Positions 45,864-56,534 are shown, numbered from the stretch's first letter. The stretch is DNA of 64,000 nt from Arthrobacter dokdonellae (GCF_003268655.1 NZ_CP029642.1:3658001-3722000), one strand, 5' to 3'. Numbers and translations are program-made. The notes: generated from the letters alone by a model not told the origin.

Positions 45864-46487
45864 ATGAACATCAGGGCCATCGAGGAGACCGCGCCGGCGA
45901 GCGCGAAGCTGGTCGCACGTCCGGCCCCGGCCCTCCAGGGCACTGGCCGTGACAGTGGCTCGGGCACGGAAGGAGCGGTGGTCAAAATGACGCCGCGTCC
46001 GGGCCGCGGAACCGCTGCGCAGGGCCGCACCGATCTGCACAGGAGTGGCGCCGATCTGCACAGCGGCACGTCGGCGCACGGCGGCGCCACCGTGCTGGAC
46101 CCCAGAGCACCGGAGCGTGCCCTCGTGGCCGAGATGTCGCGCCGCATCGCGCAGGCTGCCCTGGAGGTCCTCAGCGGTGTGCGCTCCGTCCAGCAGCTCT
46201 CACGCTGGCTGGACACCAGATGCTTCAGCGCACTGACCACGCGGGCCAGGCTGCACGCCGCCGCCTGTCAGGCGGAAAGCAGGCACCGCTCCGAGACGGG
46301 ACACGGGGGGAACGTCAGCGTCCTCCACCACCAGCCCATCGTCCATTCGACCCACTGCAGCGCCATAGCCCCCGGAATCTACGAGACGTCCGTCGTGGTC
46401 GCCGACAAGGCGAGGTTCCGGGCCATCGCCATGCGCTTCGAGGAAACGCGGGGCACCTGGAAGGTGACGGCGCTGCAGATCGGTTAG
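45864..46487 (+). CDS. Rv3235-like (DUF6459) protein
   Basis: A 207-residue protein. The first 95 residues are low-complexity; the conserved C-terminal part runs from [21 protein letters not shown] to the ending [17 protein letters not shown], as in the actinobacterial Rv3235 family, whose gene is also near secA in mycobacteria. The function is not known. Start ATG 45864 has GAAGGAG; the frame is open upstream to 45369 but that part overlaps the LysM gene. Its tail overlaps the secA tail by 4 bases. Confidence 0.78.
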   Translation: MNIRAIEETAPASAKLVARPAPALQGTGRDSGSGTEGAVVKMTPRPGRGTAAQGRTDLHRSGADLHSGTSAHGGATVLDPRAPERALVAEMSRRIAQAALEVLSGVRSVQQLSRWLDTRCFSALTTRARLHAAACQAESRHRSETGHGGNVSVLHHQPIVHSTHCSAIAPGIYETSVVVADKARFRAIAMRFEETRGTWKVTALQIG

Positions 46488-49291
46488 CGCTTCTTTTTCT
46501 TTTTGGCCGATTTTGCGTTCTTGTTGCCGGCACGCTTGGCCGACGGCGGCAGGCCGTCGCCGCTGGAACGCCGCTCCACGTGCGTCTCGGCGTCGCCCTG
46601 GGCGTCCGGGGCCGTGAACTGGAGCTGGGCGGGGCGTTCCGGGGCCTCGAGACCGGGTGCCATGATCCGCACCGCGCCGTGCTCCGCCGCCTCGCCGGCC
46701 GCATGCGCAACCTCGGCGTCCACTCCGGCCACCCGCTCCATCAATCCGGCCGGAGCCCCGGCTACGACGCCCACCGCAGTCTCGGGGGCATGTTCAACCT
46801 GGACCTCCAGGTTGAACAGGAAGCCCACGCTTTCCTCGCGGATGGCGGCCATCATGGACTGGAACATCTCGAAGCCTTCGCGCTGGTATTCCACGAGCGG
46901 ATCGCGTTGCGCCATGGCCCGCAGCCCAATGCCTTCCTTGAGGTAGTCCATCTCGTAAAGGTGTTCCTGCCATTTGCGGCCCACCACGGAGAGCACCACG
47001 CGCCGCTCCAGTTCGCGCATCGTCTCCGAGCCCAGGGCGGCCTCGCGTTCGCGGTAGGCGACCTGGGCGTCGGAGAGCAGCTCGGTCTTGAGCATCTCGG
47101 CGGTGATGCGGCCCTCACCGCCGGCTTCCTCGGCGATCTCGTCCACCGTGACGGTGACAGGGTAGATGGTACGCAGGTTGGCCCACAGCGAGTGGAAGTC
47201 CCAGTCTCCCGGATGCCCCCCGCTGAGGGTTGCGTCGATGATTTCATTGACCGTGTCCTCCAGGAAGAACTGGACCTTTTCATGCAGGTCGTCCCCTTCC
47301 AGGATCCGACGGCGGTCCCCGTAGATGGCCTCGCGCTGGCGGTTCAGGACGTCATCGTATTTCAGGACGTTCTTGCGCTGTTCGGCGTTGCGGCCCTCCA
47401 CCTGGCCCTGGGCCGACGCGATGGCCTTGGACACCAGCTTGGACTCCAGTGCGACGTCGTCCGGCATGGAGGAGCGTGACATGAGCCGCTCCGCCGCACC
47501 GGAATTGAACAGGCGCATCAGGTCGTCGGTGAGCGAGAGGTAGAAGCGCGACTCCCCGGGATCGCCCTGGCGTCCGGAACGGCCGCGCAACTGGTTGTCA
47601 ATGCGGCGCGACTCGTGGCGCTCGGTACCCAGCACGTACAGTCCGCCGGCCTCCAGCACGGCCTCGTGTTCATCCTTGACAGCCAGCTTGGCGGCCTCGA
47701 ACGCCTCGTGCCAGGCAGCCTCGTACTCCTCCGGGGTTTCCTCCGGGTCCAGGCCCTTCGCGGCCAGGGCGGCGACGGCGTTGAACTCGGCGTTTCCGCC
47801 GAGCATGATGTCGGTGCCGCGGCCGGCCATGTTCGTGGCGACGGTAACGGCCCCGCGCCGCCCCGCCTGGGCCACGATCGCGGCTTCACGGGCGTGGTTC
47901 TTCGCGTTCAGGACTTCGTGCTTGATACCCCTTTCGGCCAGCTTCTTGGAGAGGTATTCGCTCTTCTCCACGCTGGTGGTGCCGACCAGGACCGGCTGCC
48001 CGGTTTCGTGCCGCTGGGCAATGTCCTCCACCACGGCGTCGAACTTGACGATCTCGTTCTTGTACACCAGATCCGGCTGGTCCGCGCGCTTCATGGGCAT
48101 GTTCGTGGGGATTGGGACAACGCCGAGGGAGTAGGTGCCCATAAACTCGGCGGCCTCGGTCTCGGCCGTGCCGGTCATGCCGGAGAGCTTGTCGTAGAGG
48201 CGGAAGTAGTTCTGTAGGGTAACCGTGGCCAAAGTCTGGTTTTCAGCCTTGATCTCAACCCCTTCCTTTGCCTCGATGGCCTGGTGCATGCCCTCGTTGT
48301 AGCGGCGGCCGGCAAGGATGCGGCCGGTGTGCTCGTCGACAATGAGGACTTCGCCGTCCATGATGACGTAGTCCTTGTCGCGCTTGAACAGTTCCTTGGC
48401 CTTGATGGCGTTGTTGAGGAAACCGATCAGCGGCGTGTTTGCGGATTCGTAGAGGTTGGATATGCCCAGGTAGTCCTCGACCTTTTCAATGCCGCTCTCC
48501 AGGACGCCCACGGTGCGCTTCTTCTCGTCGACTTCGTAGTCGTCCTCGACGTCCAGGCGCAGGACCACCTTGGCAAACTCGCTGTACCAGCGGTTGGCGT
48601 CCCCGGACGCAGGCCCGGAGATGATCAGCGGCGTGCGGGCCTCGTCAATGAGGATGGAGTCGACCTCGTCCACGATCGCATAATTGTGGCCCCGCTGGAC
48701 CAGCTCATCCTTGCTCCAGGCCATATTGTCTCGCAGGTAGTCAAAGCCAAACTCGTTGTTGGTGCCGTAGGTGATGTCCGCGGCGTACTGTGCGCGCCGC
48801 ACGGCAGGGTCCTGGTTGGAGATGATGCAGCCGCTGCTCTGGCCGAGGAAGCGGAAAACGCGGCCCATGAGGTCAGACTGGTATTCGGCCAGGTAGTCGT
48901 TCACGGTGACCACGTGGACACCCTTGCCGGTCAGCGAGTTGAGGAAGGCCGGGGCCGTCGCCACGAGGGTCTTGCCTTCACCGGTCTTCATTTCGGCAAT
49001 GTTGCCCAGGTGGAGTGCTGCGCCACCCATGAGCTGGACGCGGAAGTGCCGCAGTCCCAGGGTGCGGGACGATGCCTCGCGGACCGCTGCGAACGCCTCT
49101 GGCAGAAGGTCGTCGAGCGACTCTCCGTCTTGGTGGCGCAGTTTCAGCTTGTCCGTTTCCTCGCGCAGCTCGGCATCCGTGAACGTCTGGAAGGGCTCCT
49201 CCAGCAAATCAATGGCGTCAGCAAGCACGTTGAGGCGTTTGAGCGTCTTGCGATCGCCGGTGCGAAGGACCCGCTCAAGAAGTGATGGCAC
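46484..49291 (-). CDS. secA: Preprotein translocase ATPase SecA
   Basis: A 935-residue SecA, the motor that pushes unfolded preproteins through SecYEG. NBD1 has [11 protein letters not shown] (Walker A) and [15 protein letters not shown] (Walker B); the preprotein cross-linking domain and NBD2 ([29 protein letters not shown]) follow. The C-terminus ends with a lysine-rich tail and lacks the zinc-binding Cys motif of E. coli SecA, as is common in this phylum. GTG 49291 has GGGAG upstream; TAGACT on the minus strand (49339-49334) is a possible -10. It sits in the mycobacteria-like order with hpf, comF and lpqB. Confidence 0.97.
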   Translation of the reverse strand: MPSLLERVLRTGDRKTLKRLNVLADAIDLLEEPFQTFTDAELREETDKLKLRHQDGESLDDLLPEAFAAVREASSRTLGLRHFRVQLMGGAALHLGNIAEMKTGEGKTLVATAPAFLNSLTGKGVHVVTVNDYLAEYQSDLMGRVFRFLGQSSGCIISNQDPAVRRAQYAADITYGTNNEFGFDYLRDNMAWSKDELVQRGHNYAIVDEVDSILIDEARTPLIISGPASGDANRWYSEFAKVVLRLDVEDDYEVDEKKRTVGVLESGIEKVEDYLGISNLYESANTPLIGFLNNAIKAKELFKRDKDYVIMDGEVLIVDEHTGRILAGRRYNEGMHQAIEAKEGVEIKAENQTLATVTLQNYFRLYDKLSGMTGTAETEAAEFMGTYSLGVVPIPTNMPMKRADQPDLVYKNEIVKFDAVVEDIAQRHETGQPVLVGTTSVEKSEYLSKKLAERGIKHEVLNAKNHAREAAIVAQAGRRGAVTVATNMAGRGTDIMLGGNAEFNAVAALAAKGLDPEETPEEYEAAWHEAFEAAKLAVKDEHEAVLEAGGLYVLGTERHESRRIDNQLRGRSGRQGDPGESRFYLSLTDDLMRLFNSGAAERLMSRSSMPDDVALESKLVSKAIASAQGQVEGRNAEQRKNVLKYDDVLNRQREAIYGDRRRILEGDDLHEKVQFFLEDTVNEIIDATLSGGHPGDWDFHSLWANLRTIYPVTVTVDEIAEEAGGEGRITAEMLKTELLSDAQVAYREREAALGSETMRELERRVVLSVVGRKWQEHLYEMDYLKEGIGLRAMAQRDPLVEYQREGFEMFQSMMAAIREESVGFLFNLEVQVEHAPETAVGVVAGAPAGLMERVAGVDAEVAHAAGEAAEHGAVRIMAPGLEAPERPAQLQFTAPDAQGDAETHVERRSSGDGLPPSAKRAGNKNAKSAKKKKKR

Positions 49292-49427
49292 GAAATTGCT
49301 CCCAATCTGTGGCTGCCTAAAAGTGGCGTGACCAGTCTACGTGAGAACGGGCACAGCCTCGGGCCAGTCTGCCATGCCCGGCATGGAAATTCCTGGCAGC
49401 GCCGGCCCCCTTCCCCTCGCGGGGCAT

Positions 49428-50672
49428 TTAGCCGCGCTTCACTGCCACGCCGAGTTGCTGGGCCAGGTCGCCGTGGGGCGCCACGACGACGTCGTCCAGG
49501 CCCAGCCACAGTGCCATGAGCGCCAGTTCGGCCGCCAGCTCCGGGGCCGTTTCCGCCGGCGCATCAGGCTCGGCGAAGGCACCGCGCACCAGCAGCCTGC
49601 TCCCCTGCCGGTCGGCCTTCAGGTCGACGCGGGCAGCCAAGGACTCTCCCAAGAGGAACGGCAGCACGTAGTAGCCGTATTTTCGTTTTGGCGCCGGGGT
49701 GTAAATTTCCAGCCGGTAGTGGAAATTGAACAGTTCCAGCAGTCGGCGCCGTTCAAAGACCAGCGAATCAAAGGGGCTGAGCAGTGCGCGGCCGCGCGCC
49801 TTGCGCGGGATTTTCGCCGCGGCATGCAGGTAGGTTGGCGCACCCCATCCGGCCACCTCCACTTCCTCAAGCGTCCCGTCCGCCACCAGACGGTCCACCG
49901 AGCCGGCCGCTGCGCCCGCGGGCAGGCGGAAGTAGTCGGCAAGACAGCGCAGGGTGCCGATCCCGTGGGTGCGCGCCGATGCCTCGATCAGCCTGTCCAT
50001 CGCGGCCCGCCGGTCCGCGTCACCATCGGAGGGGACTGCCCCTTCCCCCGCGCCGGACCCGTTGCGCAGGGACGGGGGCAGGACCTTCTCCACCAGGGCG
50101 TACCGGCGTTCGAACTGGTCGTTGCGTGACGCGGCTCCCACGACCCCCCGCTCAAAAAGGCCTTCCAGGGTCCGCTTGACGGCGCTCCAGTTCCAGCCCC
50201 ACCCTTCGTGGTTCCTTTCCTCCTCGTGGCCAATCCTGCTCTTGACCTCGCGGGCCGTCAGGGGCCTGCTGCGTGCCAGCAGTGACAGGATCTGCGTTTC
50301 CAGGCCGGCACGGAGCTGGGGATCGAGACCAGAGGACCCAACCCATTTCCGGTTTTGCCACAAGGTGAGGTCACGGAAGTGCTCAGGCCTGATGTAACTG
50401 GCCTCGTGGGCCCAGTACTCCATCATTTTTCGCGGGGCGCTGCCGGAAAGCGTGGAAAGTATGGCGCGGTCGTACGTCCCCAGCCGGGAGAAGAACGGCA
50501 GGAAGTGGCTGCGGGAGATGACGTTGACGGAGTCAATTTGAACGAGCTGTAGTTGGGCAAAGGTCCGGCCCACCGTCCGCGCGTTCACGGGTTGGGTGGG
50601 CCGGACCCCGGCAAGTCCCTGGGCGTTGAGTGCGATTCGCCGGGCCTGTGGCAGGCTCAGGCGTGCGCCCAT
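49428..50672 (-). CDS. Winged-helix DNA glycosylase, YcaQ/AlkX-like (DUF1006, HTH_42)
   Basis: About 414 residues. LSLPQARRIALNAQGL opens the family. Gln45-Ile-Asp47 in LVQIDSVNVISRSH is the QxD catalytic pair of the YcaQ-like (AlkX) branch; DNA-crosslink-unhooking glycosylases of this family use it to flip and cleave alkylated bases. A second winged helix (SRPLTAREVKSRIG) and the C-terminal beta barrel follow. Start ATG 50672 (MGARLSL) was chosen because the frame upstream overlaps the hibernation factor gene. It is an inserted gene compared with the mycobacterial secA-hpf order. Confidence 0.85.
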   Translation of the reverse strand: MGARLSLPQARRIALNAQGLAGVRPTQPVNARTVGRTFAQLQLVQIDSVNVISRSHFLPFFSRLGTYDRAILSTLSGSAPRKMMEYWAHEASYIRPEHFRDLTLWQNRKWVGSSGLDPQLRAGLETQILSLLARSRPLTAREVKSRIGHEEERNHEGWGWNWSAVKRTLEGLFERGVVGAASRNDQFERRYALVEKVLPPSLRNGSGAGEGAVPSDGDADRRAAMDRLIEASARTHGIGTLRCLADYFRLPAGAAAGSVDRLVADGTLEEVEVAGWGAPTYLHAAAKIPRKARGRALLSPFDSLVFERRRLLELFNFHYRLEIYTPAPKRKYGYYVLPFLLGESLAARVDLKADRQGSRLLVRGAFAEPDAPAETAPELAAELALMALWLGLDDVVVAPHGDLAQQLGVAVKRG

Positions 50673-50754
50673 GCTTCCTGGCTCCTCTGTTGACGGGTCT
50701 CGTGGTTGACTGCTGGTGCTTTCCCGACGGGGTCGCCGGGTGGACGCCGCTCGG

Positions 50755-51459
50755 CTACACGCGTGCGGGTTCGTCGGGTGAGCGGTAGGCGGAGATTTCC
50801 GCGGCGGCCGCTCCTTCGTCCGCGTTGGGATCCAGGGAGATGACCCCGTAGGTCCAGCCGCTGCGGCGGTACACCACGGACGGGATGCCGGTGGCGGCAT
50901 CGATGAACAGGTAGAAGTCGTGTCCCACCAGTTCCATGCTGTCGACGGCATCATCGACGGTCAGCGATGTTGCCGGGAAAACCTTCCGGCGGATCAGCAC
51001 CGGTGAATCACCCGCAGGGATGTCATTTTCGATTTCATAGGGCGAACGCTCCTGCACGGCGTCCGGCGTGGTCTGCGCGTAAATCGGTTCCGCGCTGCTG
51101 ACGGGAGGCAGAGCCCCGGTTGCCTCGTTGACGGCCACTGGTGCATGCCGGCCGTGGTGGACCTTCTTCCTGTCCTTGGCCCTGCGCAGCCGCTCCAGCA
51201 GCTTCCCGTACGCAAGGTCAAAGGCCGCGAACTTGTCCGATGCAGCTGCCTCGGCGCGGATCACCGGGCCGCGCCCCAAAACAGTCAATTCCACCGTCAG
51301 CGGAGACTCGGCCGAACGCGACTTGGTCTCCTTGGAAATCTTCACATCGACGCGCTGGACCTTGTTGGCCAGCTGCTCGATCTTCGTGAGCTTTTCCCCG
51401 GCGTACTCGCGGAAACGGTCTGACACACTCAAGTTGCGACCGCTGATCATGAACTCCAT
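50755..51459 (-). CDS. hpf: Long-form ribosome hibernation promoting factor
   Basis: About 234 residues. The N-terminal S30AE domain (MEFMISGRNLSVSDRFREYA to about residue 105) binds the decoding centre; a charged linker (about 100-165) leads to the C-terminal dimerisation domain with RRKVFPATSLTVDDAVDSMELVGHDF. Long HPF joins two ribosomes into inactive 100S dimers in stationary phase or hypoxia. ATG 51459 has GGAGG. The gene lies between comF and the YcaQ-like gene, as in related actinobacteria except for the latter. Confidence 0.94.
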   Translation of the reverse strand: MEFMISGRNLSVSDRFREYAGEKLTKIEQLANKVQRVDVKISKETKSRSAESPLTVELTVLGRGPVIRAEAAASDKFAAFDLAYGKLLERLRRAKDRKKVHHGRHAPVAVNEATGALPPVSSAEPIYAQTTPDAVQERSPYEIENDIPAGDSPVLIRRKVFPATSLTVDDAVDSMELVGHDFYLFIDAATGIPSVVYRRSGWTYGVISLDPNADEGAAAAEISAYRSPDEPARV

Positions 51460-51573
51460 GGTGCCCTCCAAATATCTTCGGTGACACGGCGGCCGGCTCG
51501 CAATCCAAGTACCGAACCTGGCCGCCGACGGGTGGTTTCCTCTCGCAAGAGGTACCCGTTTACTCACGTTAGT

Positions 51574-52440
51574 TCACCGAAACCTTTTATTCATCTTTTG
51601 CCCAAAACTATTTTTGGCGAGTCTTTTAGTCGGGGCTGCAGGGGCTGACTGGTCGGGTGCGCGGGCCGCCGCGAGAACCAGGGCGCCGCACACCACGGCG
51701 CCCGCTGCCTCCAGTGTCCGGGCCGCCTCCCTGGCCGTGGAGCCGGTGGTCAGCACGTCGTCGACCACGACGACGGCGGCCCGGGCCAGAAGCCCTGCCG
51801 GGCGAATCCCGCGGCACCGCCGCCGGATTCGCATGCTGTTGCGGACGTTGGCGCGCCGGGCCGACCGGCCCAGTCCCTTTTGGTGCCGCCGGCGCCAGGG
51901 CAGCCGGGCGCGGACGGCGAGAACCGGTGCGACGCACACGCCGTGGGGCAGTCTGCGTTCCGCAGACAGGCAGCGCAGCAGGAGCGCGACGGGATCGTAG
52001 CCGCGGCTGCGCCAGCCCCTGCCGGTGCTGGGCACCGGGACCAGCAGCAGCTCCCTGCCCTCGAGCCCGGGCAACAGGGCCGGCAGCGAGACGATGCCCC
52101 GGGCCATCGCCCGGCCGAGCAGGGGACCCAGCTCCGTGCGGCCGTGGTTCTTGAAGGCGAGGATGGCAGACGCCAGGACATCGCGGTAGTCGCCCACGGC
52201 CACCACGGGCAGCGTCGTGTGCCCAAAGACGCTCATCAACGCGTCGGCGGTACCCTCGGCGCGGAAGGGTCGGCACGTCAGCCTACGCAACCCGGCGGAG
52301 CAGTCAGCGCACAGGGCTGAGTCGTCACTGCCGCACGACACGCACTCGGCGGGCATCACCAGATATAGGAAGTCCCGCCAAGCGCCGTCCCACCAGAACA
52401 CCGAACGGGCCCACCAACGGCGCGGCCGGCCCCTGTGCAT
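51574..52440 (-). CDS. comF: ComF family phosphoribosyltransferase-like protein
   Basis: About 288 residues from the ATG at 52440. An N-terminal zinc-finger-like CVSCGSDDSALCADC is followed by DYRDVLASAILAFKNHGR and the PRPP-binding motif VVVVDDVLTTGSTAREA. ComF is implicated in DNA uptake in competent bacteria, but in Actinobacteria its role is unproven. The frame continues upstream to an ATG at 52743 that overlaps the lpqB stop (TGATG); the added 100 residues are low-complexity and lack family similarity, so the start is uncertain. A region of 302 bases then separates comF from lpqB without a convincing gene. Confidence 0.85.
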   Translation of the reverse strand: MHRGRPRRWWARSVFWWDGAWRDFLYLVMPAECVSCGSDDSALCADCSAGLRRLTCRPFRAEGTADALMSVFGHTTLPVVAVGDYRDVLASAILAFKNHGRTELGPLLGRAMARGIVSLPALLPGLEGRELLLVPVPSTGRGWRSRGYDPVALLLRCLSAERRLPHGVCVAPVLAVRARLPWRRRHQKGLGRSARRANVRNSMRIRRRCRGIRPAGLLARAAVVVVDDVLTTGSTAREAARTLEAAGAVVCGALVLAAARAPDQSAPAAPTKRLAKNSFGQKMNKRFR

Positions 52441-52742
52441 GCCTGTCGGCGAACCATTGGCGCGGGCCGCGGCGCTGTTGCCGGCGGTAAGGGCCGCATG
52501 CCTGCTGGGAGGCGGCCGCAAGACAGCCGGAACGGCGTCGTCCGGGGGTCGCGAGGCGCTGCGATAATGTTCCATGGGACCAGCATTCCCGGCGCCTTGC
52601 GACGCCGCCAGCGGCCGCCGCGGCAATGTGCACCGTGTCCCCGCCGGCTCCCCCTGTGGAGGGGCCACCGCATCCACCACATGCACCGCATGAAGGGCCG
52701 ACGACCGCTCCGGCGGACAACGGCGCAGGCGCAGGCGGACCA

Positions 52743-54530
52743 TCAGCCGGCAAAGGACGCCTGGCCCAGCCCCTTCGTGGCGACCTGCCAGTTGCTGCCG
52801 ACCAGCGCGTACATTTCCGTCGGCGTTTGCGCATGCACGTTGCGCACGCCGGCACCGGCGCTGATCCACGTGATCCCCTTGATGGGAGCAAGCTTCGCGG
52901 GCGCCCGGGACAGGTCCAGGATCTGGACGGCGACGTCGGACTTGGCCGAGGGTGCGATCGCGGCCACGCTGGTCTCGCCGGCCCACACGCCGAGGGTCGG
53001 CGCTCCCTCGTGGGCCAGGTTGATCGGTGCTGTCAGTTCCTTGGGGACGTCGCCGGACCTGGAAATGCCGGTGATGGACACCCGGCTTTCCCCGTTCGCG
53101 TTGGAGATCACGAGTGCGCGCGTGCCGTCCCGGGAAATGCGCAGCGTGGTGACCTGTTGGCCCACCAGCCACGGAACGCTGAGCACCACCGGCGCCGGGT
53201 CCTTGGCTTTTGAGTTGGGGTTGACCGCCAGGACTGTTCCGGAGCCGTCCCCCGCAGCGGACCACAGCCAGCCGTTGGGGGCGAACGACGGCGCCGTCAG
53301 GGCCACGCCCGCCAGGAGGTTGGCCGGCTCGTGCCCCGCCGAGACGGTGAACGCATGGTTGCCGTCCGCAGAGAGGAAGGCGAACTCTTTCCCGTTGTAG
53401 GAAATGGCCGGCTCATTCGGCCCCAGATCGGCGATGGGGGCCAGGCCCGGCACCGCGGCCACCGTGCTGCCGTCGTACGTCGCCAGCGCGTTCTTGGACA
53501 GGCCGACCTGGACCGGGGGGACCGGGTTGTCAATGACCATCGCGGGCACGGCGTCGCTGGATCCGCCCATGTCCACCTCGCGGTCGTCGGCCAGAAACTG
53601 CACTTCCGTGACGTCGTTGAGAGTCTTCTGAAGTGTGACGAGCAGCTGGGCATGCATTTGCTGGCGTTGGCGCACGCTGGACTCCAGCAGCGGCTGGGAG
53701 GTCAGTCCGACCTTGGCGAGGCCATTGTTGACCGACACGGAATCACGCGCCAGCGCCATGCCAGTCGGGAAAGCGCTGACCACCGCACCCTTCAAGTACG
53801 GCGCGGGCCCGTCCAGCATGGCGCGGACAATCGCCGTTGCCGTCCCGGAGGAGCGCGCGGCCAGCCACCTGACGTCCGGAACCCCGTACGTGTAGCTTGC
53901 ATCGTAGAAATACAGCGAGACCGGCTTGAAGAGCACGCCAAAGGTGTCCTGGCTGAGCACCAGGCCGTCGGGAACCTTGGCAATGCGCCATTCACCGTTG
54001 ACCTGGACCAAATCCATTTCGATGGTTTCCGTGGAGCCGGCCGGCAGCGGCGTCAAGACGCCCATCGAGTCCACGGAGGAGACGGTGTCGAACGTGACCA
54101 GGTAGGAGTCCTTGGTCTTGCCCGGCTTGACGGCAAACGCATTGGTGTACACCAAGGTCCGCTTGTCCGCGGCCCACGACTGCGCCAGGCCGGCTGCCAG
54201 GTACTGCCTGGCGGTCTGGAAGTCGTCTTCGATCCCGGTCCCAGAGTCGATAAAGCCGCGGATGATGCTCTCCGGGGAGGCCCCCGCCACCGGCTTGTAC
54301 TGCGTGTAGTTGACGTTGACGGAGTTGGTGCGCGGGCTCAGGGGGTCGCTCTTGCCGACCGGCCCGTCGGTGGGTATCGCCGCGCACCCGGCCGCCACGA
54401 AAAGTACGACGGCGGCCGTCGCCAGCAGCGACAGCAGTCCCTTGCGCCGTGGCCGGCCTGGGCGGCGCGCCTGCCCGGAGGACGCCGGCTTCGCCGGCAC
54501 CGGCTTCATGCCTGGCACTGTGATTTTCAT
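52743..54530 (-). CDS. lpqB: Lipoprotein LpqB
   Basis: A 595-residue lipoprotein. A long basic N-terminus leads to the helix LLSLLATAAVVLFVAAG and lipobox Cys49 (AAGC). The body contains a GerMN domain (DGLVLSQDTFGVLFKPVSLY region, about 150-290) and a C-terminal beta-propeller-like part. In mycobacteria LpqB interacts with the sensor kinase MtrB and modulates its signalling and cell-wall homeostasis. Its ATG overlaps the mtrB stop by 4 bases, so the three genes mtrA-mtrB-lpqB are one operon. Confidence 0.93.
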   Translation of the reverse strand: MKITVPGMKPVPAKPASSGQARRPGRPRRKGLLSLLATAAVVLFVAAGCAAIPTDGPVGKSDPLSPRTNSVNVNYTQYKPVAGASPESIIRGFIDSGTGIEDDFQTARQYLAAGLAQSWAADKRTLVYTNAFAVKPGKTKDSYLVTFDTVSSVDSMGVLTPLPAGSTETIEMDLVQVNGEWRIAKVPDGLVLSQDTFGVLFKPVSLYFYDASYTYGVPDVRWLAARSSGTATAIVRAMLDGPAPYLKGAVVSAFPTGMALARDSVSVNNGLAKVGLTSQPLLESSVRQRQQMHAQLLVTLQKTLNDVTEVQFLADDREVDMGGSSDAVPAMVIDNPVPPVQVGLSKNALATYDGSTVAAVPGLAPIADLGPNEPAISYNGKEFAFLSADGNHAFTVSAGHEPANLLAGVALTAPSFAPNGWLWSAAGDGSGTVLAVNPNSKAKDPAPVVLSVPWLVGQQVTTLRISRDGTRALVISNANGESRVSITGISRSGDVPKELTAPINLAHEGAPTLGVWAGETSVAAIAPSAKSDVAVQILDLSRAPAKLAPIKGITWISAGAGVRNVHAQTPTEMYALVGSNWQVATKGLGQASFAG

Positions 54531-56521
54531 GATTCCGCCCTTGGCGCGCCGCCGCCTGACGGCGTCCCGTTCGTCGCGGCGCCGTTCCCCGATGCAGCAC
54601 TGGCTGCTGCGGCACTCGCGGGATTAATCGTACCCAGTGCGCCCACCACGCCGAAAGAGCCGGTGTTGGTCATGATGGGTCCGGTGTTGAGGTGGGAAGC
54701 CGCCGCGGTTCCCCCGCCGTCGGGCGGCAGGGGAACTGGAGAGTACGCCAGCGCCCCGCCTCGCCTGCGCGGCAAGGTCAGCCGGAAGCAGGCCCCATCC
54801 CCCGGGACGCCCCAGGCCTCCAGCCAGCCACCGTGCAGCCTGGCGTCTTCCATGGCAATCGACAGGCCCAGGCCGCTGCCGCCGGTGGTGCGTGCCCGCG
54901 CCGGGTCCGCCCGCCAAAAGCGGTCGAAGACATGCTCCAGGGCATCCGGGGACATGCCGATGCCGTAATCCCGCACGGCCACGGCCAGGGCGTTCTCATC
55001 TGCGGAGACGAAGATCTTCACCGGACGTCCCTCGCTGTGTTCCAGCGCGTTAAGCACCAGGTTGCGCAGAATCCTGTCGATGCGGCGGGCATCCATCTCC
55101 ACAATGCACTTGTGGTTGCGCAGCCGGGTGACCACCGAAAGCTCGCTGCTATTGGCCTCAGCCACGGGTGCGGCTGCCTCCATCACTGAATGGATCACTG
55201 AGAAGATGTCCAGGGATTCAATGTCAAGGTCGGCCACGCCGGCGTCGAACCGGGAAATCTCCAGCAGGTCGGCCAGCAGAAGTTCAAAGCGCTCAACCTG
55301 GTGAAAGAGGAGTTCTGAGGAGCGCTTGTTGATCGGGTCAAAGTCGTCGCGGGCGTCATAGAGGACCTCGGCGGCCATGCGGACAGTTGTTAAGGGAGTG
55401 CGGAGCTCGTGGGAGACGTCGGAGACGAAGCGCTGCTGCATTTCTGAAAGCGCGGCGAGGGCGTTGATCTGGTCCTGAAGCGACGTGGCCATCTTGTTGA
55501 AGGAGGTGGCCAGGCGGGCCATTTCGTCTTCGCCCTCCACAGGAATGCGTTCTTCCAGCCGGCCGGCTGCCAGCTTCTCCGACACCGCGGCGGCCTGGCT
55601 GACCGGCTGGACCACCATCCGCGTCACGTACCAGGCGATGGCGCCAATCAAGACCAGCAGGATGGCACCGGCCAGCCACAGCACCGACTGGATGTAATTC
55701 AGGGTCAGTTGCGCGGTGTTGAGGTCGTAAATCATGTACAGCTCATAGTTCGTGTTCAGCAATTCCACCTGGCTGCCGATCACGACCGCCGGATGCATGC
55801 CGGATGAGCCCGTGGGCAGTTCGATCGACTGCCAGTACTGCCCCGTCTTGTCCCCCTGCACGGCCTTGCGGAGTTCGTCCGGGATGATGGCGGAGGTGAC
55901 GCCGCCGGAGTCCACTGAACTGACGGCCAACGTGCTGTCCTGCTTGGGGACCTTGACCATCAGGTACTTGCGGTTGTCATCCGCGCCGCCCACCTCGAGC
56001 AGTTTGAGCTCGTCCTTGACATACGTCGACACGCGCGGCTGGTCACTCAGGCTGGCACCGGAAAAGCTTTCCTGGACCTGTGTGGCCCCGCGCGTGGATT
56101 CCAGCTGTGCCTGTGCCAGGCGCTCCTTGAACAGGCCGTTGGAGATCTGCCCGGCGAGGTAGCCACCGACGCCTATGACGGCGATGGAGGCAATGACCAG
56201 CGTGGTCAGGACGGTGCGGAACTGCAGCGAGGTGCGCCACCTGCGCGAGATGACCCGCTGGCCTCCCTGGAGTGCCCGCCAGCTGTATATCCCGGCCCGG
56301 GCCAGGGCGCGGCGTACCGCGAACCAGGCCCGGCCGGCCGGCCGGGCCCCAGCCGCGCCGCCGGCACCATCCGCCGGCATGGCGGCGGAAGGCGGCAGGC
56401 TCCGCCCAACGGGGGCACCGGCGTCGGACTTCCCTGCGGGTGGGACGCCGGGACTGGTGTTCACGGGGCCCGCCGGCCCGCCATGGTTCCTGCTCATTGT
56501 TGATTCGCCGCTGATTCCCAT
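54527..56521 (-). CDS. mtrB: Sensor histidine kinase MtrB
   Basis: A 664-residue membrane kinase. A Gly/Pro/Ala-rich cytoplasmic leader (about 1-90) precedes helix 1 (TTLVIASIAVIGVGGYLAG); an extracytoplasmic sensor (about 125-290), helix 2 (LAGAILLVLIGAIAWYV) and HAMP follow. His371 in VSDVSHELRTPLTT is the phospho-acceptor, and TTGGSGLGLSIA the G2 box. MtrB phosphorylates MtrA to coordinate division, replication and wall remodelling in Actinobacteria. It starts 13 bases after mtrA. Start ATG 56521 has no strong ribosome site; ATG 56497 is an alternative. Confidence 0.94.
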   Translation of the reverse strand: MGISGESTMSRNHGGPAGPVNTSPGVPPAGKSDAGAPVGRSLPPSAAMPADGAGGAAGARPAGRAWFAVRRALARAGIYSWRALQGGQRVISRRWRTSLQFRTVLTTLVIASIAVIGVGGYLAGQISNGLFKERLAQAQLESTRGATQVQESFSGASLSDQPRVSTYVKDELKLLEVGGADDNRKYLMVKVPKQDSTLAVSSVDSGGVTSAIIPDELRKAVQGDKTGQYWQSIELPTGSSGMHPAVVIGSQVELLNTNYELYMIYDLNTAQLTLNYIQSVLWLAGAILLVLIGAIAWYVTRMVVQPVSQAAAVSEKLAAGRLEERIPVEGEDEMARLATSFNKMATSLQDQINALAALSEMQQRFVSDVSHELRTPLTTVRMAAEVLYDARDDFDPINKRSSELLFHQVERFELLLADLLEISRFDAGVADLDIESLDIFSVIHSVMEAAAPVAEANSSELSVVTRLRNHKCIVEMDARRIDRILRNLVLNALEHSEGRPVKIFVSADENALAVAVRDYGIGMSPDALEHVFDRFWRADPARARTTGGSGLGLSIAMEDARLHGGWLEAWGVPGDGACFRLTLPRRRGGALAYSPVPLPPDGGGTAAASHLNTGPIMTNTGSFGVVGALGTINPASAAAASAASGNGAATNGTPSGGGAPRAES

Positions 56522-56534
56522 GCCGCCGAAGCCG

